Position numbers and translations under genes: made by a program
Assembly: GCF_024509525.1 (NCBI RefSeq)
Contig: NZ_JAMWEM010000004.1
Location: forward strand, 62,001 to 126,000
Reading direction: 5' to 3'
Source: Streptococcus suis
Lineage (GTDB): Bacteria > Bacillota > Bacilli > Lactobacillales > Streptococcaceae
Length of the DNA stretch: 64,000 nt
Shown: positions 14,008 to 24,108 of the stretch, in pieces
Layout of the letters: every line of letters begins with the position of its first letter
How positions within the stretch are numbered: the stretch's first letter is position 1
The notes under the pieces: generated by a model
Told to the model about the DNA's origin: nothing
Databases searched by the model: none
Seen by the model: the letters and a program-made list of their open reading frames with translations, nothing else

Positions 14008-16341
14008 TTACTTAAAGGTCACAATGGTACAACCTGAACCACCTGCATTTTGTGGGGCATAGCCAAATTCCTTGACCTGCTTGTTGCGACGGAGGTACTT
14101 GGTCACCCCTTCTCGGATAACCCCTGTACCGATACCGTGGACAATATCGACTTGTGCTAGGTTGTTGAGCAGGGCCTGGTCGATAAATTCATCCAGCTCC
14201 ATCATAGCCTCTTCGTAGCGTTTACCACGGAGATCTAAGCGGGCTTTTGGACCTCGTACATTGGCACGTTTGACTGTGTGAACCTGGCGTTTCTTAGGCT
14301 GCTCTGCCCTTTCCGCCTTGACCAGTTCAAACTCATCCTTGGTCAAGGTCATCTTGATTAAGCCAACCTGGGCTTCCCAACGTCCGTCCTTGAGCTGATT
14401 GGTCAAGGTGCCTCGCTGACCATAGGCTGTGACGATAATATCATCACCCACCTTGGCAGCTCGCTGGATTTTGGCTTTTTTCAGCACCTTATTCTTGGAC
14501 AAATCGACTACTTCAGGTGCCAACTTTTTCAGCTCTGCCTTGGCTTCAATAATCTGGTGGGGCTTGAGACTGGCTGCTGCATGGAGGTTTTTGAGAATGC
14601 CCTCGCTTTCTGCCAAAGCTAGATCAACGATTTCCCTAGCTTCCAAACGGGCCTTGTTGAGCTCGTTTTCCCTCTCCCGATTGAGTTCGTCAAAGAGCTT
14701 GCGAAGGGCTCGGTTCATCTTAAAGTTCTCCTGCTCGACTTCCTGAATCCGGTCCAGACGCTTTCGGGATTCAACCGTCTGACTCTCCAACTTCTCGATA
14801 ATCCGATTGACATCGCTGTCCGTATCCGTCCAAGACTGAGCCGACCGGATGATGATATCCGACAAGCCCAGACGCCGTGCAATTTCAAAAGCATTGGACC
14901 GCCCAGGAACACCCTGCATAAACTTATAGGTCGGACGCAGGCTATTAGTGTCAAATTCCATGCTGGCATTTTCAATACCAGAGGTTTCTATCCCGTAAGC
15001 CTTGAGCTCCGGATAGTGGGTAGTTGCCATGGTCTTGATGCCCCGCAAGCGAAGGTCATCCAGAATAGCCATGGCCAGCGACGCGCCCTCCTGTGGATCG
15101 GTACCCGCCCCCAACTCGTCAAATAGAATGAGAGAATCTTGATCAGCTGCTCTTAAAATTTCCACCGTGTGGGTCATGTGACTGGAGAAGGTGGATAAAC
15201 TCTGCTCAATCGACTGTTCATCCCCAATGTCCGCAAAAATTTCTTTGAAGATCGCTACCCGACTGCCCTTGTCCGCCAAGATTGGCAAGCCAGACTGGGC
15301 CATGAGATGGGTCAGTCCCAAGGTCTTGAGCATAATAGTCTTACCACCTGTGTTGGGACCTGTTATCACGATAGCCGTCAACTGACTACCGAAATAAAGG
15401 TCATTTGGTACAGGCTTAGCAATAAGCGGATGCCGAACGTTGAGAAGGGCAATATCCTGCTTCTCAGATAGTTTGGGTACAACTGCTTGATGTTCACGCG
15501 CAAAGAGATGCTTAGCACGAACAAAATCAATATGACCGATAAGCCAGGCGTTGTTACGAATCACACCACTATGCGGACGGAGCATATCCGACAATTCCTG
15601 CAAGATACGGTTAAGCTCATGGCGTTCTTCTGCACGTAGGTGACTGATTTCTTCGTTCAGGGTCACCACTGCCCGCGGCTCAATATAAACGGTCGAACCA
15701 GAAGCCGAAATATCATGGACAACCCCTGCAATTTTATTGCGATAGGTATTTTTGACAGGAAGGACATTGCGTCCATTACGGCTTGCCAAAATGCTATCGG
15801 ACAGCATGTCACCCTTGGTCTTCAAAATATCCTGCATGACCTGACGAACTTGGTCTTCAGCTTCACGGATTTTTCTTCGAATACGGGCTAGCTTTTCTGA
15901 GGCAAAATCCTCTACAAAACCAGCATCATTGATGGACTGGAGGGAACCTTGTAAATGTGGAAAAAGCTCAATCTTCTCAAAGAGTTTATCCAGCTGGCTA
16001 AGACTGACATTTTCCAGATTTCCATAAAAATCCAAGAGAGATTTAGAAACTTCCAAGACCTTTTTAACAGCTAATAATTCAGCGATATTGAGGTCTGTAT
16101 CCAATTCCAAACGACGCATGGCTGGACCGATGTCACTAGTAGCAGACATGCTGAAATAGGGATTTTCCACAAAAATCTGCGCTATATCTGTCAACTCGTC
16201 GAAGGCCTGTTGGATACGGTGGACTTCCACCATGGGCTCCAACTGTCGCAATTCTTCAAAGCCCTGTTCCGTCAAGAGATAGGGCTCAATTTTCTGTCTA
16301 ACCTTGTGAAATTCAAGGGTTTCAATAATCTTATTATTCAT
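14008..16341 (-). CDS. mutS2: Endonuclease MutS2
   Basis: This 777-aa protein has the usual MutS2 length. The N-terminal coiled/clamp part leads to the ATPase with Walker [15 protein letters not shown] (about 325-338), Walker [14 protein letters not shown] and [10 protein letters not shown] basic linker and a C-terminal Smr nuclease domain ([18 protein letters not shown] and [13 protein letters not shown]) complete it. MutS2 is not a mismatch-repair protein; it limits recombination and rescues collided ribosomes in Gram-positives. It is the last of a zapA-cvpA-mutS2 run, as in other streptococci. Confidence 0.95.
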   Translation of the reverse strand: MNNKIIETLEFHKVRQKIEPYLLTEQGFEELRQLEPMVEVHRIQQAFDELTDIAQIFVENPYFSMSATSDIGPAMRRLELDTDLNIAELLAVKKVLEVSKSLLDFYGNLENVSLSQLDKLFEKIELFPHLQGSLQSINDAGFVEDFASEKLARIRRKIREAEDQVRQVMQDILKTKGDMLSDSILASRNGRNVLPVKNTYRNKIAGVVHDISASGSTVYIEPRAVVTLNEEISHLRAEERHELNRILQELSDMLRPHSGVIRNNAWLIGHIDFVRAKHLFAREHQAVVPKLSEKQDIALLNVRHPLIAKPVPNDLYFGSQLTAIVITGPNTGGKTIMLKTLGLTHLMAQSGLPILADKGSRVAIFKEIFADIGDEQSIEQSLSTFSSHMTHTVEILRAADQDSLILFDELGAGTDPQEGASLAMAILDDLRLRGIKTMATTHYPELKAYGIETSGIENASMEFDTNSLRPTYKFMQGVPGRSNAFEIARRLGLSDIIIRSAQSWTDTDSDVNRIIEKLESQTVESRKRLDRIQEVEQENFKMNRALRKLFDELNRERENELNKARLEAREIVDLALAESEGILKNLHAAASLKPHQIIEAKAELKKLAPEVVDLSKNKVLKKAKIQRAAKVGDDIIVTAYGQRGTLTNQLKDGRWEAQVGLIKMTLTKDEFELVKAERAEQPKKRQVHTVKRANVRGPKARLDLRGKRYEEAMMELDEFIDQALLNNLAQVDIVHGIGTGVIREGVTKYLRRNKQVKEFGYAPQNAGGSGCTIVTFK

Positions 16342-16376
16342 ATGTTCCTACTTACTCAAAAAGGATAAGGTTCCCC

Positions 16377-16925
16377 TTACCCCGCAATGTTTGCAATCCA
16401 GAGTTGCTTGTAAAAGCTACTGGTAATTGGTGTGTATTGAATAATGGCGTTGGCCAAAAAACTATCGTGCAATAGATTCTGTACTGTAGCAAGCGGAATA
16501 GTTGCCAAAATGGTCAGTACAATCTGAATAGAAATCAAGGTTACCAGAACGGATAACCCGCCACTAATGAGATTTGTTCTTTGAGTGTCTGGATTAGCAA
16601 ATTCCAAAAAGTGTACAAAGATACCGATAAAACGCATCACAACGTAGGCCAGGATATAAATAGCTAGAAAGGCCAAACCAGCATAAAAAATACTGTCTAA
16701 ATCAAACAAATATTTCTCTGCGAAGTAATAGTTTTTAGCTCCTTCAGTCGCATTGGCAAAGGGGATCCAAAGATAGAACAAGCCTGCTAACTTCTTATAC
16801 GACATTGCCGCAACAATTAAAGCTAAGATGCTCGAAATAACATAATAACCTTGCAAGACCAGACCGCGGCTATAACCTATGTAGAAAGACCAAGCCAAAA
16901 TGATAAGAATAAGTACTGATACCAT
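16377..16925 (-). CDS. cvpA: CvpA family membrane protein
   Basis: This 182-aa protein has four predicted membrane helices: 4-22, about 28-45, 78-104 and 118-145. The glycine-rich NLISGGLSVLVTLISIQ loop is typical of the CvpA/colicin V production family. Its precise job is unknown; in firmicutes it sits between zapA and mutS2, as here. The start ATG at 16925 lies 3 bp after the zapA stop, so the two are coupled. Confidence 0.85.
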   Translation of the reverse strand: MVSVLILIILAWSFYIGYSRGLVLQGYYVISSILALIVAAMSYKKLAGLFYLWIPFANATEGAKNYYFAEKYLFDLDSIFYAGLAFLAIYILAYVVMRFIGIFVHFLEFANPDTQRTNLISGGLSVLVTLISIQIVLTILATIPLATVQNLLHDSFLANAIIQYTPITSSFYKQLWIANIAG

Positions 16926-16928
16926 AGC

Positions 16929-17234
16929 CTAATCCTCAAGCTCATCCAAATCGACCAAGGTCAAATTTTTCTTTAAGACTTTCTCTTTCATTTCAGCAAG
17001 TTCAGCTTCCTTCTTCTCAAAAGCCTGCTCACGCGTCAACTGGACAGACAAGGCATTGATAGCCAAAAGTAAAGCCAGGGTTTCTGGATCTGCTGTTGGC
17101 ATTTTTTCCTGCAATGCCTGGTATTTTTCACGAGCTACACGCTCAATCTCTTCCATAAAAAGATTGTCATGTTCCGTTGTCAACGTTAGTTGCTTATCAC
17201 CAAATGTAAATTTATATCGATTTAAGTTTGCCAT
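16929..17234 (-). CDS. zapA: Cell division protein ZapA-like
   Basis: This 101-aa protein begins MANLNRYKFTFGDKQLTL, the N-terminal beta hairpin of ZapA. A long coiled coil from about residue 25 (NLFMEEIERVAREKYQALQ, later REQAFEKKEAELAEMKEKV) follows. ZapA dimers crosslink FtsZ filaments in the Z ring. The position before cvpA-mutS2 supports the call. Confidence 0.8.
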   Translation of the reverse strand: MANLNRYKFTFGDKQLTLTTEHDNLFMEEIERVAREKYQALQEKMPTADPETLALLLAINALSVQLTREQAFEKKEAELAEMKEKVLKKNLTLVDLDELED

Positions 17235-17287
17235 AATTTAAGTATACCTCGCCTTCTATTATACCCTAAATTATTCAATTTGACCAT

Positions 17288-18001
17288 TTAGAGCGAATGC
17301 TTGCGACGAGCAAAGTCAACAAAACGGAATTTATCAATCTTGTGCTTACTTTCAGTGTATTGAAATTGCCGCGTATCTCCTAAGTAGACCCTGGATTTTA
17401 TCAACACCAGATAATCATCCTGAATCTGCATCACATCTCGTTCTTCTCGACTTGTTGGCTCAACTGTAATCTCCTTTTGGGCATAGGCAATATCCAGCCC
17501 CAATTTCCCTTCCAGATAAGCATAGATCGATTTCTCTGCTATGTCTGCTGTCAAATCAGGTACCAAGTCGCAGGCGAGATAGTCTGTATCAAGTACCGAT
17601 ACTTTGCTATTAATAGACCGTGTCCTAACAACCTTCCAAACCTGACTATGAGCCTCAAAGCCAGTAAGCTGGGATAAATTACTCGTAATGGTAATTTTTT
17701 CTAGACTGACGATCTGTGTTTGGCTTGACAATTGGAGGGCTTGAGATAGTTCCTGATAAGATGTTAGACCAGAAATTGGAAAGTTGAGGAGCTCTTGCTT
17801 GAGTACTAAAGACCCCCTGCCCTGCACCTTTTGAATCAAACCAGCCTCGGTCAAGAGGGATAAGGCTTTTCGAATCGTATCACGACTAACACCATACTGG
17901 TCCCTCAATTCCATTTCAGTCGGCAAGGAACTTTCTGCCGGATAAATATTTGTACGGATTTTTTCTTTTAAATCATGATAGATTTCTTGGTATTTTTTCA
18001 T
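17288..18001 (-). CDS. treR: Trehalose operon repressor (GntR family)
   Basis: This 237-aa protein has an N-terminal winged helix (PTEMELRDQYGVSRDTIRKAL, about 29-49) and a C-terminal UTRA effector domain (LDTDYLACDLVPDLTADIAE and RQFQYTESKHKIDKFRFVDF). The start is taken at the ATG at 18001, behind GAGGAAG. The upstream ATG at 18034 lies only 12 nt from the TATAAT (18052-18047) and would leave no leader. It is divergent from treP with the operator between, the usual arrangement; trehalose-6-phosphate is the known inducer in this family. Confidence 0.9.
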   Translation of the reverse strand: MKKYQEIYHDLKEKIRTNIYPAESSLPTEMELRDQYGVSRDTIRKALSLLTEAGLIQKVQGRGSLVLKQELLNFPISGLTSYQELSQALQLSSQTQIVSLEKITITSNLSQLTGFEAHSQVWKVVRTRSINSKVSVLDTDYLACDLVPDLTADIAEKSIYAYLEGKLGLDIAYAQKEITVEPTSREERDVMQIQDDYLVLIKSRVYLGDTRQFQYTESKHKIDKFRFVDFARRKHSL

Positions 18002-18082
18002 CTCTTCCTCACAAATTGGTAGGGTATTTGGCATACAAGTACAACTATTATAACAAAAAATAAAAAAATTTTATAAAAAGGC

Positions 18083-18146
18083 TTGCATATTTTTTTGAAA
18101 TCGGATACAATGTCTCTTGTAATTGAAATTTGTACGTACAAATTTC
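18083..18146 (+). promoter_or_regulatory. treP promoter with TreR operator
   Basis: TTGCAT (18083-18088), 17 bp, TACAAT (18106-18111). A perfect 22-bp palindrome follows at 18125-18146, with arm GAAATTTGTAC and centre TTGTACGTACAA. It lies just after the start of transcription, so bound TreR would block elongation or clearance rather than -35 recognition. Confidence 0.85.
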
Positions 18147-18223
18147 AAGAAAACAGGCATATCGGATAAATATGTCAAATAATAAGGTGACGGATTCCAT
18201 AAGCCGTCTAGAAGGAAAAATAT

Positions 18224-20218
18224 ATGGGAAAATTTGAAAAAGAAGCCAAACAGCTCCTAGAAGCTATTGGCGGAAAAGAGAATGTCAATGCAGTAACACA
18301 CTGTGCAACGCGCATGCGCTTCGTTCTTGCAGATGAGAAAAAAGCAAACGTAAAAGTCATCGAAGACATTCCAGCAGTAAAAGGAACCTTTACAAACGCT
18401 GGTCAATTCCAAGTCATCATCGGAAACGATGTTCCAATCTTCTACAATGACTTCACTGCCGTGTCTGGTATCGAAGGCGTATCAAAAGAAGCTGCTAAGT
18501 CTGCTGCCAAGAGTAACCAAAATGCCATCCAACGCGTTATGACCATGTTGGCTGAAATCTTCACACCAATCATTCCTGCCCTTATCGTCGGCGGTTTGAT
18601 CCTCGGTTTCCGTAACGTCTTGGAAGGTGTTCAGATGGAATGGCTTGGACAAGCTATGAAAGATGGACAGTTGGTCTTCGATGCTGATGGTAACCCTGTA
18701 TGGAACACCATCGTTCAGGTTTCTCCTTTCTGGAATGGTGTCAATCACTTCCTCTGGTTGCCAGGTGAAGCCATCTTCCACTTCCTACCAGTAGGTATCA
18801 CTTGGTCTGTATCTCGTAAAATGGGAACTTCTCAAATCCTTGGTATCGTCCTTGGTATCTGTTTGGTTTCTCCACAGTTGCTCAACGCTTATGCTGTACC
18901 TGGTACAGATGCAGCAACCATCGCCAGCGACTGGTCTTGGAACTTCGGTGCATTTAGCATTGCCCGTATCGGTTATCAAGCACAAGTTATCCCTGCCCTC
19001 CTTGCTGGTTTGGCACTGTCTTACCTAGAAATCTTCTGGCGTAAGGTTATTCCAGAAGTGGTCTCAATGATTTTCGTGCCATTCCTATCACTTCTTCCTG
19101 CAATTATCTTGGCTCACACTGTCCTTGGTCCTATCGGTTGGACAATCGGGCAATGGTTGTCAACAGTTGTATTGGCAGGTTTGACTGGTCCATTGAAATG
19201 GCTCTTCGGTGCGGTATTCGGTGCCCTCTATGCGCCATTCGTTATCACTGGTCTTCACCACATGACAAATGCCATCGATACACAATTGATTGCGGATGCT
19301 GGTGGAACCGGTCTCTGGCCAATGATCGCCCTTTCTAACATTGCTCAAGGTTCTGCAGTATTTGCCTACTTCCTCATGAACCGTCACAATGAAAAAGAAG
19401 CTCAGGTTTCACTTCCTGCAACTATTTCTGCCTACCTAGGTGTTACTGAACCAGCCCTCTTTGGTGTCAACGTGAAATACGTTTACCCATTCGTAGCGGC
19501 TATGATTGGTTCAAGTATCGCTGGCTTACTTTCTGTAACCTTTAACATCCAAGCTGCTTCTATCGGTATCGGTGGTCTTCCAGGTATCTTGTCTATCAAG
19601 GCTGAATACTGGGGTCCATTCTTGCTAGCAATGGTAGTTGCGATTGTTGTCCCAATGATTTTGACAGCTGTTTTCAAACGTACAGGTGCATTTTCAAAAA
19701 AAGAAGAAACTGTTGAAGAAGTTGTAGCTCCAACTGAAGCAGTTGTTGAAACTGGCGCTGCTATCGAATTGATTAGCCCACTTACTGGTCAAGCAAAAGA
19801 ATTGTCACAAGCTACTGACCCTGTATTTGCATCAGGTGTCATGGGCCAAGGTGTCCTTATTGACCCGAGCGAAGGTAGCTTGGTTGCTCCAGTTGATGGT
19901 GAGGTATCCGTCCTCTTCCCAACTAACCATGCTGTTGGTATCACTGCTGCAAACGGAGTTGAGCTCCTTATGCACATTGGTATGGATACTGTTGGTTTGG
20001 AAGGTAAAGGCTTTACAGCCCATGTCAAGCAAGGTGACAAGGTAAAAGCTGGTGATAAATTGATTAGCTTTGACATCGATGTCATTAAGGCTGCTGGTCT
20101 TGTTGCTGAAACACCAGTTATCGTGACCAACCAAACTGACTTTGACACTCAAGTTATCGGAAATCTTCCTCGTGCCATCTCGCAAGGCGAAGCTATTCTG
20201 ACAGTTACAAAGAATTAA
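18224..20218 (+). CDS. treP: Trehalose PTS transporter EIIBCA
   Basis: This 664-aa protein combines three PTS domains. EIIB (1-90) has the phospho-cysteine C27 in VTHCATRMRF. EIIC (about 105-485) is a glucose-superfamily membrane domain with GLHHMTNAIDTQLI and VTEPALFGVNVKY. The C-terminal EIIA (about 505-664) has LLMHIGMDTVGLEGKGF with the active histidine near 584. It takes up trehalose as trehalose-6-phosphate, which TreC then cleaves. The AAGGAAAAATAT leader supports this start. The codon usage is biased to highly expressed codons. Confidence 0.95.
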   Translation: MGKFEKEAKQLLEAIGGKENVNAVTHCATRMRFVLADEKKANVKVIEDIPAVKGTFTNAGQFQVIIGNDVPIFYNDFTAVSGIEGVSKEAAKSAAKSNQNAIQRVMTMLAEIFTPIIPALIVGGLILGFRNVLEGVQMEWLGQAMKDGQLVFDADGNPVWNTIVQVSPFWNGVNHFLWLPGEAIFHFLPVGITWSVSRKMGTSQILGIVLGICLVSPQLLNAYAVPGTDAATIASDWSWNFGAFSIARIGYQAQVIPALLAGLALSYLEIFWRKVIPEVVSMIFVPFLSLLPAIILAHTVLGPIGWTIGQWLSTVVLAGLTGPLKWLFGAVFGALYAPFVITGLHHMTNAIDTQLIADAGGTGLWPMIALSNIAQGSAVFAYFLMNRHNEKEAQVSLPATISAYLGVTEPALFGVNVKYVYPFVAAMIGSSIAGLLSVTFNIQAASIGIGGLPGILSIKAEYWGPFLLAMVVAIVVPMILTAVFKRTGAFSKKEETVEEVVAPTEAVVETGAAIELISPLTGQAKELSQATDPVFASGVMGQGVLIDPSEGSLVAPVDGEVSVLFPTNHAVGITAANGVELLMHIGMDTVGLEGKGFTAHVKQGDKVKAGDKLISFDIDVIKAAGLVAETPVIVTNQTDFDTQVIGNLPRAISQGEAILTVTKN

Positions 20219-20568
20219 TGTTCTAGGAGGGGGAGCGGGAAAGAACTCGACTGGTCAAAAAAGAGTTCGTCAACAATTTTTCGTTTTAAGTTGTTGAGCT
20301 GAAACAGTCTATCCCCAGACTGTTTCACTCCCACCCCCGCATAGCTCCAACAGTCAGAGTAGTGACTGTTGGAGGTTGGAAATGAAGCGAACTCTGTTCG
20401 CATCAGTCGTAATGGTCAGATTTGGAGTGTAAAACACGAACAAATCTGCCAATCAACCACTGCGCTGAGATGTTGACACGAACCCTGAGAAGCGAGGTTA
20501 AGCTTTTTGCCCAGCCTCCTCCTATCATTGCTTATGCAAGAAGGAAAAATCAAGAAAGAGAGAGCAAA
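20219..20568. repeat. treP-treC intergenic region built of inverted repeats
   Basis: It holds TCAACAA/TTGTTGA (20270-20297), GAAACAGTCT/AGACTGTTTC (20301-20326) and CTCCAACAGTCA/TGACTGTTGGAG (20345-20374). The middle hairpin with its flank ACTCCCAC recurs at 57889-57914, so this is a dispersed repeat element inserted between the two operon genes. No gene is seen in it. An AGAGAG ribosome site for treC lies at its end. Confidence 0.7.
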
Positions 20569-22194
20569 ATGACAATAGACAAACGAAAGGTTGTTTATCA
20601 AATCTACCCCAAATCTTACAAGGACACGACCGGAAACGGTGTAGGGGATTTACGAGGAATTATTGAAAAACTTCCATATCTAAAAGAGCTAGGCATTGAC
20701 ATGATTTGGCTCAATCCCTTCTACCCAAGTCCGCAAAGGGACAACGGCTATGACATTTCAGACTATACAGCCGTCAATCCTGACTTTGGCACCATGGCTG
20801 ACTTTGAAGAAATGGTGGCTGTCGGCAAAGAACTGGGCATCGAATTCATGCTGGACATGGTCCTCAACCACTGCTCAACGGAGCATGAATGGTTCCAAAA
20901 AGCCCTGGCTGGCGACAAATATTACCAGGATTTCTTTATCCTGCGTGACCAACCAACTGACTGGGTGTCTAAATTTGGTGGCAATGCCTGGGCTCCCTTT
21001 GGCGACACCGGGAAATACTACCTCCATCTCTTTGACGTGACCCAAGCCGACCTCAACTGGCGAAATCCTCATGTCCGCGAAGAACTGTTCAAAGTGGTCA
21101 ACTTCTGGAAAGACAAGGGTGTCATGGGCTTCCGCTTCGACGTTATCAACCTGATTGGTAAGGACGAAGTCCTCGAAGACTGCCCAATCAATGACGGCAA
21201 GCCTGCCTACACAGACCGCCCGATTACCCACGACTACCTCAAGATGATGAACAATGCTACTTTTGGTAGCGAAAAAGGCTTCATGACCGTCGGGGAAATG
21301 TCTGCCACCACCATTGAAAACTGCATACTCTATACAGCTCCTGAGCGGGAAGAATTGTCCATGGCCTTCAACTTCCACCACTTGAAAGTGGACTACAAGG
21401 ACGGGCAAAAGTGGACCATTATGGACTTCGACTTTGAAGAACTCAAACAACTCTTCCACACTTGGGGCGAAGAAATGTCCGTCGGAAATGGCTGGAACGC
21501 CCTTTTCTACAACAACCACGACCAACCTCGTGCCCTCAACCGCTTTGTCGATGTAGAGAATTTCCGCAAGGAAGGAGCAACCATGCTAGCTGCCTCTATC
21601 CACCTGTCACGCGGTACTCCTTACATTTATATGGGCGAGGAAATCGGCATGATTGACCCCGACTACGACAGCATGGACGACTATGTCGATGTGGAGTCTA
21701 TCAATGCCTACCAGATGCTCTTGGATCAAGGTCACACACCTGAGCAGGCCTTCGAGATTATCCAGGCCAAGTCCCGTGACAATTCCCGCACTCCGATGCA
21801 ATGGGATGCTTCTGACAATGCAGGCTTCTCAACAGGAACTCCTTGGCTGAAGGCTGGCAAATCCTATCCAACCATTAACGTTGAGCAGGAAAAAACAGGC
21901 CCAATCTTTACCTTCTACCAAGAACTCATCCGCCTGCGGAAAGAACTCCCTCTCATTTCAGAAGGGGACTACAAGGTAGCCTATAAGGACAGCCAGAAAG
22001 TCTATGCCTTTGAGCGCTTGCATAATGGCGAAAAACTACTGGTCCTCAACAATTTCTTCGCAGAAGAGGTTGAACTAGAACTAGCAGATGACTACGCACG
22101 TGGTCAAATCCTCATCAGCAACTATCCTGATAGCAAACTCGGTAAGAAAATCACCCTTAAGCCGTATCAAGCATTAGCGATTTTGGTGAAATAA
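20569..22194 (+). CDS. treC: Alpha,alpha-phosphotrehalase
   Basis: This 541-aa protein is a GH13 enzyme of the usual TreA/TreC length. The start MTIDKRKVVYQIYPKSYKD is typical; a longer in-frame start at 20422 runs through the repeat region and is rejected. Catalytic residues are visible in GFRFDVINL (nucleophile Asp, about 200), TVGEMSATT (acid/base Glu) and NNHDQPR. It cleaves trehalose-6-phosphate to glucose and glucose-6-phosphate, completing the pathway begun by TreP. A terminator follows 11 bp after the stop. Confidence 0.95.
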   Translation: MTIDKRKVVYQIYPKSYKDTTGNGVGDLRGIIEKLPYLKELGIDMIWLNPFYPSPQRDNGYDISDYTAVNPDFGTMADFEEMVAVGKELGIEFMLDMVLNHCSTEHEWFQKALAGDKYYQDFFILRDQPTDWVSKFGGNAWAPFGDTGKYYLHLFDVTQADLNWRNPHVREELFKVVNFWKDKGVMGFRFDVINLIGKDEVLEDCPINDGKPAYTDRPITHDYLKMMNNATFGSEKGFMTVGEMSATTIENCILYTAPEREELSMAFNFHHLKVDYKDGQKWTIMDFDFEELKQLFHTWGEEMSVGNGWNALFYNNHDQPRALNRFVDVENFRKEGATMLAASIHLSRGTPYIYMGEEIGMIDPDYDSMDDYVDVESINAYQMLLDQGHTPEQAFEIIQAKSRDNSRTPMQWDASDNAGFSTGTPWLKAGKSYPTINVEQEKTGPIFTFYQELIRLRKELPLISEGDYKVAYKDSQKVYAFERLHNGEKLLVLNNFFAEEVELELADDYARGQILISNYPDSKLGKKITLKPYQALAILVK

Positions 22195-22205
22195 TCACTG
22201 TACAT

Positions 22206-22232
22206 TCCCTATTGTAAAGTAGGGAATTTTTT
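22206..22232 (+). terminator. Terminator of the trehalose operon
   Basis: TCCCTA, loop TTGTAAAG, TAGGGA, then a T-rich run. Confidence 0.8.
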
Positions 22233-22241
22233 GATATGCTC

Positions 22242-22264
22242 TTTACATACCGACGATATGTAAA
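22242..22264 (+). promoter_or_regulatory. Palindromic operator before the TetR gene
   Basis: Perfect arms TTTACATA (22242-22249) and TATGTAAA (22257-22264) with a 7-bp centre end just before the GGAGG of the TetR gene. Autorepression by the TetR product is the likely use. Confidence 0.7.
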
Positions 22265-22275
22265 TGGAGGACGGA

Positions 22276-22926
22276 ATGGCAAAAAGTAAATCCCCTGACG
22301 AAAACAGACAGCTCATCCTCGATGTTGCAAGAACATTATTTTTAGAAAAAGGCTATGACCAAACCAGTCTTACTGATATTATTTCTCAACTAGGTGGCCT
22401 GACCAAGGGAGTTGTGTATCACCACCTCCCCTCCAAAGGAGCCATTCTGGATGCTCTGATTGGAGATACTGATGAGAATTTATTATCAAAAGAGTGGCCA
22501 GGAAATTGTGCGATTGAGAAAATCCAATACGCTCTCATCACCTCGCTTTCTGATGTTGAAAAACTATCCTTCTTGCAGGCATCGCAGATTACCCTGAAAA
22601 GTCCTAGCATTTTAGCACAACAGTACGAACTATCCTATACGCTGCTTATTCCGAAATTTCAAGAAGTTGTGAGACAAGGTGTAACAGACGGAAGTATTCC
22701 AACTGATTTTCCTGAAGAAATTGCCGAACTTCTGGTTGTCTATTTCAACCTCATTATTGGCCTACGAATTACGGAACTCTCTCCCGACGACTTTCTACGA
22801 AAAATTCTCTTCTTAAAAAAACTTTTTGAAAGCATGAATGCTCCTATTATCAGCGATAAAATCCTTTCTCTTGCATCTGACCTTTCTACAAAAATTGGAG
22901 GACAAATAAATGAAACCACTCACTAA
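22276..22926 (+). CDS. TetR family transcriptional regulator
   Basis: This 216-aa protein has an N-terminal TetR helix-turn-helix (ARTLFLEKGYDQTSLTDIIS, then TKGVVYHHLPSKGAILDAL, about 20-60) and an all-helical ligand domain. The start is the ATG at 22276 behind GGAGG; the ATG at 22264 lies inside the operator. Its 3' end overlaps the start of the CPBP gene by 17 bp, so the two are translationally coupled and most likely functionally linked. The operator lies immediately upstream. The effector is unknown. Confidence 0.9.
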   Translation: MAKSKSPDENRQLILDVARTLFLEKGYDQTSLTDIISQLGGLTKGVVYHHLPSKGAILDALIGDTDENLLSKEWPGNCAIEKIQYALITSLSDVEKLSFLQASQITLKSPSILAQQYELSYTLLIPKFQEVVRQGVTDGSIPTDFPEEIAELLVVYFNLIIGLRITELSPDDFLRKILFLKKLFESMNAPIISDKILSLASDLSTKIGGQINETTH

Positions 22927-23662
22927 ACTAACATGTATCGGATTTTGTACACTTGCGTTTGGGGCTATGATGACAAGTGGCCTGATTGCCTTTCTTCCGC
23001 AACTGGCACTTGGTGACAATATTGTTACAACTGTACTCATGGCAGGGCTCTACATCTTCTTGTATTATTTATTTGCCAAATGGCTATCTCGTCGATTAGG
23101 AATGAGCCTAATACAATTTCGGATAACACTCGTTAAACCAAGTCAATTTTGGATAGTCGTTGCAATCTTTCTCCCACTAACTGTCTTGCTCGTTTTGTAT
23201 TTACTAGGTGGAAAAGTAACTTTGACGGACGATTTAGTAAACTCTATCTTTATGGGCGCTATCGCTGCTCCGATTGTAGAAGAGATGTGCTTCCGTGGTA
23301 TCATGATGCATCTACTAGAACAATCTTTTTCAAGAAAAGTCGCTATTCTGGGACCGTCCGTATTTTTCGGACTTGTTCACCTATTAAACGGATCCGTTAG
23401 CTCACTCACCGCCCTACAATTACTCATTGCTGGCACCTTGGTTGGAAGTTTATTTTCGCTTGCTACTTTGCAAACAGGAAGTATTCTATCCAGTATTTTA
23501 GTCCACTCCCTTTGGAATCTCTCCACCTCCATCCTTCTTTTCGACAATCAAACCAGCTTGTTCGGAGGCGAATACGGAGTTGACGTTTCTCCAATTGCAA
23601 GTCTAGCCTATCTCATCGTCATCCTTCTTAGTATGATTGCTCATCGGAAAAAAGCAAGCTGA
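22910..23662 (+). CDS. CPBP-family intramembrane metalloprotease-like protein
   Basis: This 250-aa protein has seven to eight membrane helices. The CPBP motifs are EEMCFRGIMMH (double glutamate and arginine) and a later FGLVHLL (histidine) and SLWNL. The start ATG at 22910 follows AGGAC inside the TetR gene. The family includes CAAX-type proteases and bacteriocin immunity proteins; here there is no bacteriocin nearby, and the TetR partner suggests a stress- or ligand-induced membrane protein. Confidence 0.85.
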   Translation: MKPLTKLTCIGFCTLAFGAMMTSGLIAFLPQLALGDNIVTTVLMAGLYIFLYYLFAKWLSRRLGMSLIQFRITLVKPSQFWIVVAIFLPLTVLLVLYLLGGKVTLTDDLVNSIFMGAIAAPIVEEMCFRGIMMHLLEQSFSRKVAILGPSVFFGLVHLLNGSVSSLTALQLLIAGTLVGSLFSLATLQTGSILSSILVHSLWNLSTSILLFDNQTSLFGGEYGVDVSPIASLAYLIVILLSMIAHRKKAS

Positions 23663-23721
23663 TTGTTTCTACACCATTTTACTCTTCTATGTTATCCTGT
23701 AAAAAAAGAAAGGAATCACTC

Positions 23722-24084
23722 ATGCTCCAAGAATTTTTGAACAAGGTCAAGAATCCTGTCTTGAAGGACAAACTCGAAGCAATCTTTGCCCAAATCCAGC
23801 AGGAATTTCCAAGTCTAACCACAGAAATCAAATGGAACCAGCCCATGTTTATCATGGACGGAACTTTTATCATTGGATTCTCTGCTGCCAAGGCCCATAT
23901 TTCCATTGCACCTGAAACGGTTACGATGGAAACCTTTGCCAAGGACATCAAGGAGGCGGGCTACGAGGCGACTTCCAACCTCTTCAAAATCAAGGAAGAC
24001 CAAGAGGTCAACTGGGACCTGCTCCGCAATATTATCGCCTTTAATATGGAGGAAAAGAAAGGTTACGAAAAGTTCTGGAGATAG
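23722..24084 (+). CDS. DUF1801 / YdhG-like protein
   Basis: This 120-aa protein starts at the ATG at 23722 behind AAAGGAA. Features of the DUF1801 fold include TEIKWNQPMFIMDGTFIIGF, then AHISIAPETVTME and a basic tail EKKGYEKFW. Members related to Bacillus YdhG were proposed as frataxin-like iron chaperones, but the assignment is weak. It is a single gene followed by a strong terminator. Confidence 0.75.
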   Translation: MLQEFLNKVKNPVLKDKLEAIFAQIQQEFPSLTTEIKWNQPMFIMDGTFIIGFSAAKAHISIAPETVTMETFAKDIKEAGYEATSNLFKIKEDQEVNWDLLRNIIAFNMEEKKGYEKFWR

Positions 24085-24108
24085 CCATTTGACCTAGTAC
24101 TGTACAAC

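Noticed and set aside
20875-21525. 216-codon minus-strand frame inside treC
   Set aside because: Antisense shadow of a highly conserved GH13 gene; Val/Phe-rich composition without motifs or ribosome site.
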